This document shows positions 1 through 8,375 of a stretch of DNA of 64,000 bases, piece after piece (position 1 is the first letter of the stretch; each line of letters starts with the position of its first letter). Below the pieces are notes generated by a model that was not told the DNA's origin, searched no databases, and was given only the letters and a program-made list of their open reading frames with translations. The position numbers and the translations under genes were made by a program. Location of the stretch: contig JAUHYW010000008.1 in NCBI GenBank assembly GCA_030426085.1, positions 124,001-188,000 on the forward strand, given 5' to 3'. This DNA comes from a bacterium (GTDB lineage Bacteria > Myxococcota_A > Bradymonadia > UBA7976 > UBA1532).

Positions 1-1298
1 AGGCCGGCCAGGGTCGAGCTCGAGATGCGGTTGAGCGCGTTGCGCAGCGCCTCGGGGCCGTCGACGGCGAAGTAGACGTCCTCCACGTCCCGATCGTCCC
101 GGCCCTCCTCGGGATCACCGGCCGCCACCAGGGCCCCGAGCGCGGCGCTGCGGGCCTCGTCGGCCTCGGGATGGTCGAAGCCGATGACGTACAGCTCGAC
201 CCCCTGCTCGGCCAGCCGGGCGATGTAGGTCGACGGCGGCTGATAGGGGAAGCCCTCCCGCCGGCAGTCCCCGACGCACGGATCGGCCCCCGCGTCGGCC
301 GTCGGGTCGCGGTAGTACTCGGTGCTGCCCCCGTCGGTGAACAGGACCGCCACCCGCCGTCGGCACTCGAAGGCCGGATCGGCCTCGTCGTCGCCGCCGT
401 TCTGCAGCCGGTCGTAATACGTGACCATATCGGCCAGCATCGCAGCGGTCGGGGTCGGCCCCTCGGGCACGAACGCCCGGAGCTGATCGAGCACGAAGGC
501 GTTGTGCCGGCGCACGCTGTCGGGGTCTTCACCCACCGACACGTCGGGCCGCAGATTGCCGTCGTTGACCACCCCCCGATGCCCCGAGATGAGGGCCCCC
601 GGCACCGGCGGCTGGGCCGCGGCGGTCGGCGGGCGCACCCCCAGGTTCGGCCGGCGCACGCCGCTGGCGATGACGTCGGCCTGGGCGGCGAGGGCCGCGT
701 CGACCTGGATCGCGTCGTGCTCGGCCCCGTACGACGCCGCCACCGAGGGGTCGCCATCGCTGGTCATCAGCCCGAACTTGATGCGCGACTCATTGGCCAC
801 GATCAAGCCGTCCCGCCGGATGTGAAGGTCGGGATCGGCGAGCTGATCGTCGTAGGTCGCGCTGTCGTCGGCGCACGGCCGCCAGACCGCGCAGGCCGGC
901 CCCGCCCGCAGCGTGCAGCACAGCGAGCGGCGGTTGACGGCGACCCGATCGGCGGCGAGCGCCGGCTTGTCATAGCGGGGGTCGATCGCCGCCGGCTCGG
1001 CCATGCAGGCGTACTGCTCGATCGGCTCGGGGGTGCCGGTGAGCACCGCCTTGAGCAGGTTCATGCGGCTCATCATCCGCTGGTTGCCCACCGGGGCCGG
1101 CGCGGGCAGCGCGGCGCCGGCCCGGGGCAGGCAGGCGTCCCCCTCGGCGAGCGCCGGCCCGTGCATCGAAGCCGAGCCGTCGATGACCAGCATCAGCTCC
1201 GGCTTGAGGTTGCGGTCGTCGTCCTGAGCGTACGCCGGGGCCACGCCGAACCCGGCGGCCACGGCGACGAGCGCCCATCGATATGCGAAGTGCTTCAC
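1..1298 (-). CDS. PilY1-like vWA type IV pilus tip protein (3' end off window)
   Basis: The frame runs open from a GTG start at 1298 to the left edge, so only about 432 N-terminal residues are seen. A signal peptide (roughly residues 1-25, ending near AYAQ) is followed by a vWA domain. Its metal-ion site reads LVIDGSASMHG, and a second vWA strand reads VLFTDGG. A purine-rich Shine-Dalgarno (GGGGGGGAGAG) ends 3-4 bases before the GTG. The gene is last in a minor-pilin operon, 19 bases after the PilX-like gene, which is where PilY1 genes usually lie. PilY1 proteins combine an N-terminal vWA domain with a C-terminal beta-propeller and act at the pilus tip in adhesion, mechanosensing and retraction control. 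The propeller would lie outside the window, so PilY1 rests on position plus the vWA domain. Confidence 0.75.
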   Translation of the reverse strand, partial: MKHFAYRWALVAVAAGFGVAPAYAQDDDRNLKPELMLVIDGSASMHGPALAEGDACLPRAGAALPAPAPVGNQRMMSRMNLLKAVLTGTPEPIEQYACMAEPAAIDPRYDKPALAADRVAVNRRSLCCTLRAGPACAVWRPCADDSATYDDQLADPDLHIRRDGLIVANESRIKFGLMTSDGDPSVAASYGAEHDAIQVDAALAAQADVIASGVRRPNLGVRPPTAAAQPPVPGALISGHRGVVNDGNLRPDVSVGEDPDSVRRHNAFVLDQLRAFVPEGPTPTAAMLADMVTYYDRLQNGGDDEADPAFECRRRVAVLFTDGGSTEYYRDPTADAGADPCVGDCRREGFPYQPPSTYIARLAEQGVELYVIGFDHPEADEARSAALGALVAAGDPEEGRDDRDVEDVYFAVDGPEALRNALNRISSSTLAG

Positions 1299-1317
1299 GT
1301 CTCTCCCCCCCGCCGCG

Positions 1318-2016
1318 TCACAGGGCCTGGCACGAGGCGCCGTCGAGCACCTCGAACACCATACCCGCCCGCAGGGCGTACTCGGCGAACCGGACGTCGT
1401 CCCGGGCCGCCTCGAACCGATCGCTGCCCACCGCCTCGCCGGCGACGTACCCCCGCGAGGTCAGGTGCAGCAGACAGTAGTCCGAGGAGTCCTCCCGGTT
1501 GGCGGTGATGTCGTTGCCCGGCGGCGGCCCCCAGAGCTGGAAGCCCTCCACCGTCACCTCGAAGCTGCTGACGAGCCCCGAGGTCTCGCCGTAGCGACCC
1601 AGGGGGTTCGGCCCCGACGAGATGAACGCCGGCAGGCCCACCGGCGCCGGCGAAGTGTAGACCGGGCCGCCCACCGGCTGGCCGTCGGGCCCCACCCGCA
1701 GCACCCGGGCCCCGCCGCGATCGTCGACGACGACGACCGCCTGATTGCCGTCGATGCGGGCCGCCTGCCACTGCGCGATGAGCGCGCCCGACAGCGGCGA
1801 GGCGCTGTTGAACAGGGTCAGCACCGAGTACAACCCGCTCTCGGCGACGTAGCGGGCCTGCTTCTGCAAGCGCACGTTGCCCGCGCTGGCGATGTTCTGG
1901 GTCGTCGAGCGCATCGCCAGCAGCCCCAGGGCCAGCATGGCGAACAGGATCAGGATCGCCAGGACCAGCGCGCTGCCCCGCTCCCTCCGGCGCCGTGGGC
2001 GGTCAGTTGCCCGCAT
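1318..2016 (-). CDS. PilX-like minor pilin
   Basis: This 232-residue protein begins with a short Arg-rich stretch, then ERGSALVLAILILFAMLALG and a helix containing QKQARYVAESGLYS. That is the pattern of the PilX N-terminal domain: a hydrophobic helix after a charged segment, and the conserved 'AESG' region. PilX-family proteins are minor pilins that help prime type IV pilus assembly with PilV, PilW, FimU/GspH and PilY1. The ATG at 2016 has a good upstream GGGAGGG, and the first 14 bases overlap the end of the PilW-like gene, indicating translational coupling. No Glu at position +5 after a classical Gly cleavage site is obvious, as is common for this family. Confidence 0.82.
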   Translation of the reverse strand: MRATDRPRRRRERGSALVLAILILFAMLALGLLAMRSTTQNIASAGNVRLQKQARYVAESGLYSVLTLFNSASPLSGALIAQWQAARIDGNQAVVVVDDRGGARVLRVGPDGQPVGGPVYTSPAPVGLPAFISSGPNPLGRYGETSGLVSSFEVTVEGFQLWGPPPGNDITANREDSSDYCLLHLTSRGYVAGEAVGSDRFEAARDDVRFAEYALRAGMVFEVLDGASCQAL

Positions 2017-3211
2017 TGAGCCCTCCCAGATCGCCCCGGAACAGGTTGGTCGCCTCGACGACGGTCTTGAGCGTCATCACCCGGGCGAACCCGACCTCTT
2101 GATCGTCCACCTCGAACCACGACCGATCGGCCGCCAGCCGGTCGTCGCCGGCCAGGGCCCGGTCGGGGGCCACCACGAACTCCGGGTCCTCCCGGGGGGT
2201 GCGCACGGCGAGCAGCAGCCCCAGGGCGCGCACGTCCTGGATGCGCTCCCGGAAGACCCGGGCCCCCTGGCGCTCGTCCTCCCGGGCGTCGGCCCGCTCC
2301 CGCTCCTGGTCCATCGTCGTCGGCGCCGCGTCCCGGGTCAGACCCCAAGCCTGGAAGTCGACCACATGGTCGGCCATGACCAGCTCCGAGTCGTCGAGGT
2401 AGGCCGGATCACCCGGCTGATCCTCGACCGCGTCCACCAGCCGGCGCACCAGCCGGGTCACGGCCGCGTCGTCCTCGTCCGTCGTGATCACGTACTCCAC
2501 CTCGACCACCGCCGAGGCGAGGCAGCTCTGCCCGCAGCTCCGCACCCGCACGTCGCCGCACAGCCGCACGTCGTCGCCCTGGGCCAGCGTCAGCCGGGTG
2601 CCGTCGGCGGCGAAGTCGACCTGGGTGATCGGGACCATGTCGAAGGCGTTGTCGGGGGTCGAGATCGAGACGTAGCTGCCCGGCTGGAAGTGCGCCAGCA
2701 TGCGGGCCCGGGACAGCGCGATGGCCCGGGTCTCGGCGGTCGGCTGCTGGTCGGCCGGGGCCAGGGTCACCGCGTCGGCCGCGACCCGGCGGGTGCGGAA
2801 CATCGTGCCGTTGCCCGCGTCGATGAGCAGCCGCAGCCGGTCGGCCTCGATGTCGTTGGGCGCGTCGAAGATGTCCGGCTGACCGTTGGCCTCGGGGTCG
2901 CCGCCCTCGGCCCCCTCGAACAGCTCGACCGCCCGCATCAGCGGCCGCTCCCGGCACAGGCGGGGGTCGCGGCCGACGCCCTCGCCCCGGACGACCGCCA
3001 GCCGCCCGGCGTTGCGCAGGTCGCTCTTGAGCAGCTCCACCGCGAAGCGCATGCTCTCCTGCATCTGCACGATCTGCTCCTGCCGATAGTACTGCGCGGT
3101 GTTGGCGATGAAGACGAAGTACACCGCGAGCAGCACCAGGGCCGACATCAGCCCGGCGATGAGCAGCTCGATCATCGTGAAGCCGGCGCTCGACCGACGG
3201 CGGCGACTCAC
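2003..3211 (-). CDS. PilW-like minor pilin
   Basis: The product has 402 residues. It starts with a basic leader and the prepilin peptidase motif AGFTMIELLIAGLMSALVLL (cleavage after Gly, Phe at +1, Glu at +5), followed by the N-terminal pilin helix. The large C-terminal part holds a Cys-containing region (near LCGDVRVRSCGQSC) and is mostly beta/loop, as in PilW proteins. A GTG start at 3209-3211 overlaps the stop of the PilV-like gene in the arrangement GTGA. PilW proteins belong to the minor-pilin priming complex at the inner membrane and pilus tip. The family is inferred from length, motif and gene order. Confidence 0.82.
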   Translation of the reverse strand: MSRRRRSSAGFTMIELLIAGLMSALVLLAVYFVFIANTAQYYRQEQIVQMQESMRFAVELLKSDLRNAGRLAVVRGEGVGRDPRLCRERPLMRAVELFEGAEGGDPEANGQPDIFDAPNDIEADRLRLLIDAGNGTMFRTRRVAADAVTLAPADQQPTAETRAIALSRARMLAHFQPGSYVSISTPDNAFDMVPITQVDFAADGTRLTLAQGDDVRLCGDVRVRSCGQSCLASAVVEVEYVITTDEDDAAVTRLVRRLVDAVEDQPGDPAYLDDSELVMADHVVDFQAWGLTRDAAPTTMDQERERADAREDERQGARVFRERIQDVRALGLLLAVRTPREDPEFVVAPDRALAGDDRLAADRSWFEVDDQEVGFARVMTLKTVVEATNLFRGDLGGLNAGN

Positions 3212-3756
3212 AGATCACCTCCCTTGGCCCGCAGCGCGACCGGCACCGTCAGGGCGTAGAACCGGGTCGGATCGACCACGAAGCCCGCCGCGGCGGCGTC
3301 GGGGCAGACGTCGTCCATCTCGTCGGGGTCCAGCGACGCCCGGGACCACACCACCCGCACCCGGCCGTTGAGGCCGCCCGAGTAGCGGGCGTCGGGGAGC
3401 TGGTCGACCCGATAGTGCACGCAGAAGCGGGACAGCGGGCGGTCGACCCGGTTGTTGTGATCGACCGGGCCGTCGGGGGTCAGCGAGCGCCAGCGGCCGG
3501 GCGCGCCGGAGATGTTGCCCGCGTTGGCCGGCACGACGCCGTTCCAGGCGTAGGCGTTGAGCCGCAGCCACTCGGCGTGCAGCTCGGCGAGGTTGACCGC
3601 CGCCGAGGTCTCCCGGGCCGAGATGTTGCCCTGCATGCTGCCGATCTGGAGCGAGAAGATCGCCGCGAAGCCGAAGGCGGTGATGACCACCGCGATGAGC
3701 ACCTCGATGATGGTGAAGCCGCGGTCGGCGGCCGGTCGATGCGTCGGGCGCGGCAT
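3208..3756 (-). CDS. PilV-like minor pilin
   Basis: A 182-residue prepilin with the leader and cleavage motif DRGFTIIEVLIAVVITAFGF near residues 12-31. The 'EVLIA...G' pattern after the cleavage site is typical of PilV/GspI-type minor pilins, and the length fits. The ATG at 3756 overlaps the stop of the GspH-like gene by one base (TGATG), so translation is probably coupled. A longer in-frame opening upstream (to 4644) runs through the preceding gene and is not used. It would act with its neighbours in initiating the pilus fibre. Confidence 0.82.
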   Translation of the reverse strand: MPRPTHRPAADRGFTIIEVLIAVVITAFGFAAIFSLQIGSMQGNISARETSAAVNLAELHAEWLRLNAYAWNGVVPANAGNISGAPGRWRSLTPDGPVDHNNRVDRPLSRFCVHYRVDQLPDARYSGGLNGRVRVVWSRASLDPDEMDDVCPDAAAAGFVVDPTRFYALTVPVALRAKGGDL

Positions 3757-4391
3757 CAGTTCACCCTCATGCGCGCGCCGCCGGCGAAGCTCAGCTCCAC
3801 CCGGCGGGGCGGGCCGACCCGGGCCCAGCCGCCGCGGTCGATCTGAAACCGCTGCACCCGGACCTCGGTGGTCCCGGTCAGCGGCCGGACGCCGGCCCCG
3901 AGCAGGCGCGAGGCCGAGCCGTCGGGCGCGATGCACAGGCGCAGGGGCTCGCGCTGCTCGTCGTCGTCGACCGTCGACCAGCCGCGCAGGCCGGCCGTCG
4001 GCTCGACCGGGCCGACGTAGGTGTCGACGACGGTCCCCCCGAACGGCTGGGACTCGATCAGCGCCACGAAGCCGTCGTCGTCCACCCGGGTGGCCGTCTC
4101 GCCGCAGCTCGTCGAGCGGCTCTCGGAGATGTCGATGCGCCCCCCCGGCTCGTCGGCGAGGAAGAGCGACAGCTCGACCACGTAGGCCCGGTTGCGCCGG
4201 CGGGCCTGATCGATCACCCGGTTGTAGACCCGCACCAGCCGGGTCGCCGCGCTGGCGTCCTTGTTGGCCCCCTGGAACGTCGTCAGCGCGGGGTAGGCCA
4301 CCAGCGTGATCAGCAGGGCGATGGTCATGACCAGCAGCAGCTCCGAGAGGGTGAACCCCTCGGTCGCCGGTCGGCGGCGGGCGTGTGGCAT
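3756..4391 (-). CDS. GspH/FimT-like minor pseudopilin
   Basis: This 211-residue protein has a short basic leader followed by EGFTLSELLLVMTIALLITL, a prepilin peptidase site with Glu at +5. The rest resembles GspH/FimT/FimU proteins: a long N-terminal helix, then a beta-rich globular domain. It is the first gene of the minor-pilin operon (GspH, PilV, PilW, PilX, PilY1-like), all tightly packed on the minus strand. A GGGGGAG lies about 11 bases before the ATG, a slightly long spacing. The operon is divergent from the outer-membrane gene at 4625. Confidence 0.8.
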   Translation of the reverse strand: MPHARRRPATEGFTLSELLLVMTIALLITLVAYPALTTFQGANKDASAATRLVRVYNRVIDQARRRNRAYVVELSLFLADEPGGRIDISESRSTSCGETATRVDDDGFVALIESQPFGGTVVDTYVGPVEPTAGLRGWSTVDDDEQREPLRLCIAPDGSASRLLGAGVRPLTGTTEVRVQRFQIDRGGWARVGPPRRVELSFAGGARMRVN

Positions 4392-4429
4392 GTGGCGACG
4401 TCTCCCCCGGCGGCCGTGGCCGCCCCTCC

Positions 4430-4480
4430 GCGATCGCTCGAGCGCGGTGGAATATTACACCACGAGTGACAGCAAGGATC
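4430..4480 (-). promoter_or_regulatory. Candidate promoter of the minor-pilin operon
   Basis: In the 233-base divergent gap between the pilin operon and the gene at 4625 there is an unusually AT-rich patch. On the minus strand it reads TAATAT at 4457-4452, a near-consensus -10 box about 60 bases before the GspH-like start. No good -35 box lies at the proper distance. A second AT-richer patch near 4545-4570 could serve the plus-strand genes, but no clear boxes were found there. Confidence 0.3.
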
Positions 4481-4624
4481 GGACCAGGGCCCGCGGCCCG
4501 GCCCCGCGGGCCCCGCCCGGCGCCCCGGGCCGGGGGCGGTGCGCAAAAATTGCGTGATCCCGTATTGATTGCGCACCCCGCCCCGAGATGGTGTCGCCGC
4601 GGCGCGCCCTGTACCATCGCGCCG

Positions 4625-6016
4625 ATGTCCCCCGCCCGCACCACCCGCCGCCCGGCCCTGACCGCGATCGCGGCGCTCGCGCTCGGCGGCCTGCTCGGGG
4701 GCCCGGCCGCCGCCGATCCGGCCGACCACCCGCCGGGCTATCGGGTTCACGGCGAGACCCTGCTGATCCTCGACCGCTGGCGGGGCACCCGGGCGGTGAC
4801 CGTCGAGCGCACCGACATGCGCCAGCGGCTGCGGCTCGACGCGTGGCGGCTGGGGCAGGACCCCGACACCCGCGGCGGCCCCCGCCTCGATCTGGCGCTC
4901 GACCTCGAGATCGGATCGGACCTCGGCCCCACCGCCGACGTGCTCGACGCGGTGCCCGACGGCCGGCGGGTGATCCTCGACCTCTACGCGGCCCACCTCG
5001 ACCTGCGGGGCGCCTTCGACGTGCTCGACGTGCGCCTCGGCCGGCAGCGCACCCTCGACGCGCTGGGCTTCGAGGGGTTCGACGGGGCGGCGGTCGAGGT
5101 CCGCGCGCTGCCCTACGTCACGCTGCGGGCCCACGGCGGGCTGACCATCCACCGGGCGTGGAGCACCTTCGGCCCCGAGCTGTACGAGACCGACGATACG
5201 CGGCTGCGGGACGCCCCGGGCGGCGTGGTCGGGGTCGGCGCCCGCACCCGGGGCCTCGACGCGGTCGCGGCCGACGTCGTCTGGCGCCGGGTCCTCGACG
5301 ACGGGGGCACCCTCCAGGACGCGGTCGCCGCCGCCGCGCTCGCCCGGCTGGGCGACGCCTTCGACGCCTCGGCCGGCGCGGTCTACGACCTGCTCTACCT
5401 GCGCCCCTCCGAGCTGCGGGCCGGCCTCGGCTGGCGGGCGAGCGCCGCCACCCGCCTCGACGCCGAGTGGCTGCGGTCGCACCCCACCTTCGCCGGGGAC
5501 AGCATCTGGAGCGCCTTCGTCACCGAGGCCCACCACGCCGCCCGGCTCGCCGCCCACCACCAGACCGGCCCCTGGCGGATCTCGGGGGACGCAGAGCTGC
5601 GCCTCTTCGACGGCGGCGCGGGCGGGGCGGCCGAGGACGACCGGGCGTTCGTCGGCGGGGCCCGCGTCCAGCGGGCCTTCCGGGTGCTGTCCCGGGCCGC
5701 GCACGCCGGGCTCGACGGCCGCCTGGGCCTGGGCTACGGCGGCGCCCGGCACCACCTCGACGCCTTCGGCCGGCTGCCGATCCGGCTCATGGGGCCCGAG
5801 TCCCCCCTCTGGCTGCGCATGCGCCTCGGCGCGATGTACTTCGACGTGCCCGACCGCGACGACTGGGACGGCTGGGCCGGCTGGCTGGCGGTGGCCGGCG
5901 AGTGGTACGCCGCCGATGGCCTGCGGCTCGACGGGGTGCTCGAGGGCCACACCCACCGGGCCGAGGCGCTGCGGGTCCGGGCGATGGCCCGGCTGACGGT
6001 GGAGGGCTTGTGGTGA
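4625..6016 (+). CDS. Predicted outer-membrane beta-barrel protein
   Basis: The product has 463 residues. A signal peptide (Arg-rich start, then a hydrophobic Ala/Leu stretch, cleavage near PAAADP at about residue 30) precedes a long sequence of alternating short amphipathic strands rich in Arg, Asp, Leu and Tyr. There are no transmembrane helices, which fits a porin-like barrel. A charged strand such as LDVRLGRQRTLDALGFEGFDG resembles bacterial barrels of the DUF/porin type, but no family is recognised with certainty. The ATG at 4625 was chosen because the signal peptide begins there. Its stop overlaps the cytochrome gene (GTGA), suggesting the two act together, perhaps as a barrel that houses or exports electrons to the multiheme protein. 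Confidence 0.6.
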   Translation: MSPARTTRRPALTAIAALALGGLLGGPAAADPADHPPGYRVHGETLLILDRWRGTRAVTVERTDMRQRLRLDAWRLGQDPDTRGGPRLDLALDLEIGSDLGPTADVLDAVPDGRRVILDLYAAHLDLRGAFDVLDVRLGRQRTLDALGFEGFDGAAVEVRALPYVTLRAHGGLTIHRAWSTFGPELYETDDTRLRDAPGGVVGVGARTRGLDAVAADVVWRRVLDDGGTLQDAVAAAALARLGDAFDASAGAVYDLLYLRPSELRAGLGWRASAATRLDAEWLRSHPTFAGDSIWSAFVTEAHHAARLAAHHQTGPWRISGDAELRLFDGGAGGAAEDDRAFVGGARVQRAFRVLSRAAHAGLDGRLGLGYGGARHHLDAFGRLPIRLMGPESPLWLRMRLGAMYFDVPDRDDWDGWAGWLAVAGEWYAADGLRLDGVLEGHTHRAEALRVRAMARLTVEGLW

Positions 6017-7176
6017 TCGCGCTGTGGCTCGTCGCGGCGCTGGCCGCGCCCCCCGTCGGCCCGGTCTACCCCGCCGGCGCGACCCCCCTGCGCTTCGCCC
6101 ACGCCCAGCACGGGGCGGTGCCCTGCGGCCGATGCCACGCCGCCGCCGAGACCTCGGCCCGCCCCGGCGACCGGCTGCTGCCGGCCGAGGCGGTCTGCTT
6201 CGAATGCCACGACCCCCGCGCCGCCGCCGCGCCCGCCGCCGGCTGCGCCACCTGCCACCCGGGCTACACCCCGACCACCCTGCCCGCCGACCCCCGGCGC
6301 ACCGCCCTGGCGAAGCCCTACCCCCCGCCGGTCGAGATGCCCGTCGCCGCGCTGAACTTCGGCCACCGCCCGCACCTGGCCCGGGGCGCCGCCTGCGCCG
6401 ACTGCCACGCCGGGGTCGAGGCCTCCACCGACGCCGGGCAGCGGTTCCTGCCGTCGATGGATCTGTGCGTGGCGTGCCACACCGCCCGCGGGGCCTCGAC
6501 CGCCTGCGCCACCTGCCACCCCGCCGGGCCCGACGGCCTCTTGCAGACCGCCCTGCCCGCCGGCCCGCTGCGCCCCCGGGGCCGCTTCCACCCGGCCGAC
6601 CACCGGGGCGACTTCACCCGGCGCCACGCCGCCGCCGCCCGGGCCGACGCCGCCTACTGCGCCGAGTGCCACCGCCCGAACGACACCCTCCGCCGCCCCG
6701 GGTGCGACGGCTGCCACGCCGACCAGCGCAAGCCGCTGGCGCTGCACCCGGCGGACTACGTGCGGACCCACGGCATCGACGCCCGCCGGGCCACCGACTG
6801 CGCCGGCTGCCATCGCGCGCAGACCTTCTGCGTCGACTGCCACACCCGCTCGGGCGTCACCCCCGCCGCGGGGCCGACCGGCTTCGGCTCCACCGACGGG
6901 GCCGCCCGGTTCCACGGCCCGGGCTTCGTGGGCGACGTCGGCGCGCCCCCCGGGCCGGGCCACCACCGCCACGCCGCCCGGCGCAACCTGAGAGAGTGCA
7001 CGAGCTGCCACCAGGAGGCCGACTGCGTGGTGTGCCACGGGGCCGACGCGCCGAGCGGCTTCGCCGCGCCGAGCCCCCACCCCCCCGGATTCGACTGCCG
7101 GACGCTTGACCGCAACGCCCGGGGGTGCTTGAAGTGCCATCGCGACCGCGGCGCGCTCGACCGGCTGTGTCGCTGA
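6013..7176 (+). CDS. 13-heme c-type cytochrome (cytochrome c3/c7-like)
   Basis: The 387-residue product starts at a GTG overlapping the previous stop by four bases. A short hydrophobic signal (VIALWLVAALAAP) is followed by thirteen CxxCH heme-binding motifs, including CGRCH, CFECH, CADCH, CVDCH and CLKCH. Early repeats carry the 'F-x-H-x-x-H' element before the CxxCH (RFAHAQH, NFGHRPH), as in c3/c7 class multihemes, where those histidines are distal ligands. The protein is probably periplasmic or bound to the outer membrane and moves electrons. Its tight coupling to a barrel gene upstream and envelope genes downstream recalls porin-cytochrome conduits, though no known PCC/Mtr family is claimed. 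Heme count and secretion are read directly; the electron partner is unknown. Confidence 0.9.
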   Translation: MIALWLVAALAAPPVGPVYPAGATPLRFAHAQHGAVPCGRCHAAAETSARPGDRLLPAEAVCFECHDPRAAAAPAAGCATCHPGYTPTTLPADPRRTALAKPYPPPVEMPVAALNFGHRPHLARGAACADCHAGVEASTDAGQRFLPSMDLCVACHTARGASTACATCHPAGPDGLLQTALPAGPLRPRGRFHPADHRGDFTRRHAAAARADAAYCAECHRPNDTLRRPGCDGCHADQRKPLALHPADYVRTHGIDARRATDCAGCHRAQTFCVDCHTRSGVTPAAGPTGFGSTDGAARFHGPGFVGDVGAPPGPGHHRHAARRNLRECTSCHQEADCVVCHGADAPSGFAAPSPHPPGFDCRTLDRNARGCLKCHRDRGALDRLCR

Positions 7177-7196
7177 GCCCGCCGCCCGGAGGTCCG

Positions 7197-8375
7197 GTGC
7201 CCCGTCCGCAGCTCCGCATCGCCGCCCCGCTGCTCGCCGCCGCCCTCGGGCTGATCCCGCTGGCCGGATGCGGCGCCGACGACGACGCGCCGGCCCCGCC
7301 CCAGACGGTGACCCCCGCCACCTGCCCCCCGCTGCCCGAGCTGGCCCCGAACACCTTCGCGCTCGTCGAATCCGAACAGCTCCCCGCCCTGCGCACCCTG
7401 GTCGCCGAGCGCATCACCGACGCCCAGCTCTCGGCGCTGCTCGACGGGGTCATCACCCTCATCGGCGGCCTGAGCCTCGACGAGCTGGACGCCCTCGCCG
7501 CGCTGGTGCAGAGCGACGCCGTCGCCGACCTCGCCCCGCTGCTGCTCGACCTCGTGCGCTGGCTGGCCGGCGACCCCGACGACCCCACCAGCTTCCGGGC
7601 CGACCTCGTCGGCGACCTGCGGCGCATCGTGGGCACCTGCGACACCCCGTCCCTGCTCGGCGTGCTCGAGACCGCCGCCACCGCGCCCGAGCTGCCCCGC
7701 CTGCTCGCCGGCCTGGGCGACGTGCTCGCGCTCGACGTCGTGCAGCAGCTCCTCTCGGCGGGCGATGCGCTCGACCGGGCCGGCTTCACCGTGCTGGTGT
7801 GCAACATCCTCGCGAGCCTCGTGCGCCCCGGGTTCAGCGTGGCCGGCGACATCATCCAGCCGCTGTCGGGCGTCGACCTGCTGCCGCTCGACGAGCCGCC
7901 CATCGCCCCGTTCCTGGCCGACCTCGACGCGGTGCTCGACCCCGAGGGCCCCATCCTGCCGGTGCTGGCCGACCTCGTCTGCTGCGACGTCTACGGCGTG
8001 CGCCACTGCGCCGCGCTGACCGCGCAGAGCGAACCCCTGCCCCGCGACCCGACCTTCACCTGGGCGATGCACGGGCTGTTCACCGGGGGCATCATCGACA
8101 TCGAAGCGGCGCTGGCCGCCGCCGGAGGCCTCGTCGGCGACCCCGACGTCAAGGCCACCCTGCGCCCGCTGAAGGTGCTGCTCGACCGGATCATCGCCGA
8201 CCCCCAGCTCCAGGGCGTGCTCGACAGCCTGCTGGTCACGCTGCTCGACCCCAACACCGCCCGCCCGCTGCTGCTCGAGCTGCTGACGCTCATCGACGCC
8301 GGCGCGGTGGACGAGCTGTTCGCGGTGCTCGAGGCGGTGGTGGACGGCTGCTCGCCGGACGACCTCGCCCCGTGA
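7197..8375 (+). CDS. Lipoprotein of unknown function
   Basis: This 392-residue protein opens with PRPQLRIAAPLLAAALGL and a lipobox LAGC, so it is a lipoprotein with the lipidated Cys near residue 24. The GTG at 7197 is chosen because GGAGG sits four bases upstream and the signal peptide begins there; a longer opening reaches 7125 but overlaps the cytochrome gene. The mature part is Leu- and Asp-rich and looks mainly alpha-helical, with repeated patterns of the type LxxLLDxLxxLL, perhaps a helical-repeat solenoid. No family is recognised. It is third in the envelope operon and overlaps the FadL-type gene by four bases (GTGA). Confidence 0.65.
   Translation: MPRPQLRIAAPLLAAALGLIPLAGCGADDDAPAPPQTVTPATCPPLPELAPNTFALVESEQLPALRTLVAERITDAQLSALLDGVITLIGGLSLDELDALAALVQSDAVADLAPLLLDLVRWLAGDPDDPTSFRADLVGDLRRIVGTCDTPSLLGVLETAATAPELPRLLAGLGDVLALDVVQQLLSAGDALDRAGFTVLVCNILASLVRPGFSVAGDIIQPLSGVDLLPLDEPPIAPFLADLDAVLDPEGPILPVLADLVCCDVYGVRHCAALTAQSEPLPRDPTFTWAMHGLFTGGIIDIEAALAAAGGLVGDPDVKATLRPLKVLLDRIIADPQLQGVLDSLLVTLLDPNTARPLLLELLTLIDAGAVDELFAVLEAVVDGCSPDDLAP

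Noticed and set aside
171-1508. 445-residue plus-strand opening
   Set aside because: Antisense to the PilY1-like and PilX-like genes; low-complexity Arg/Val/Gly composition.
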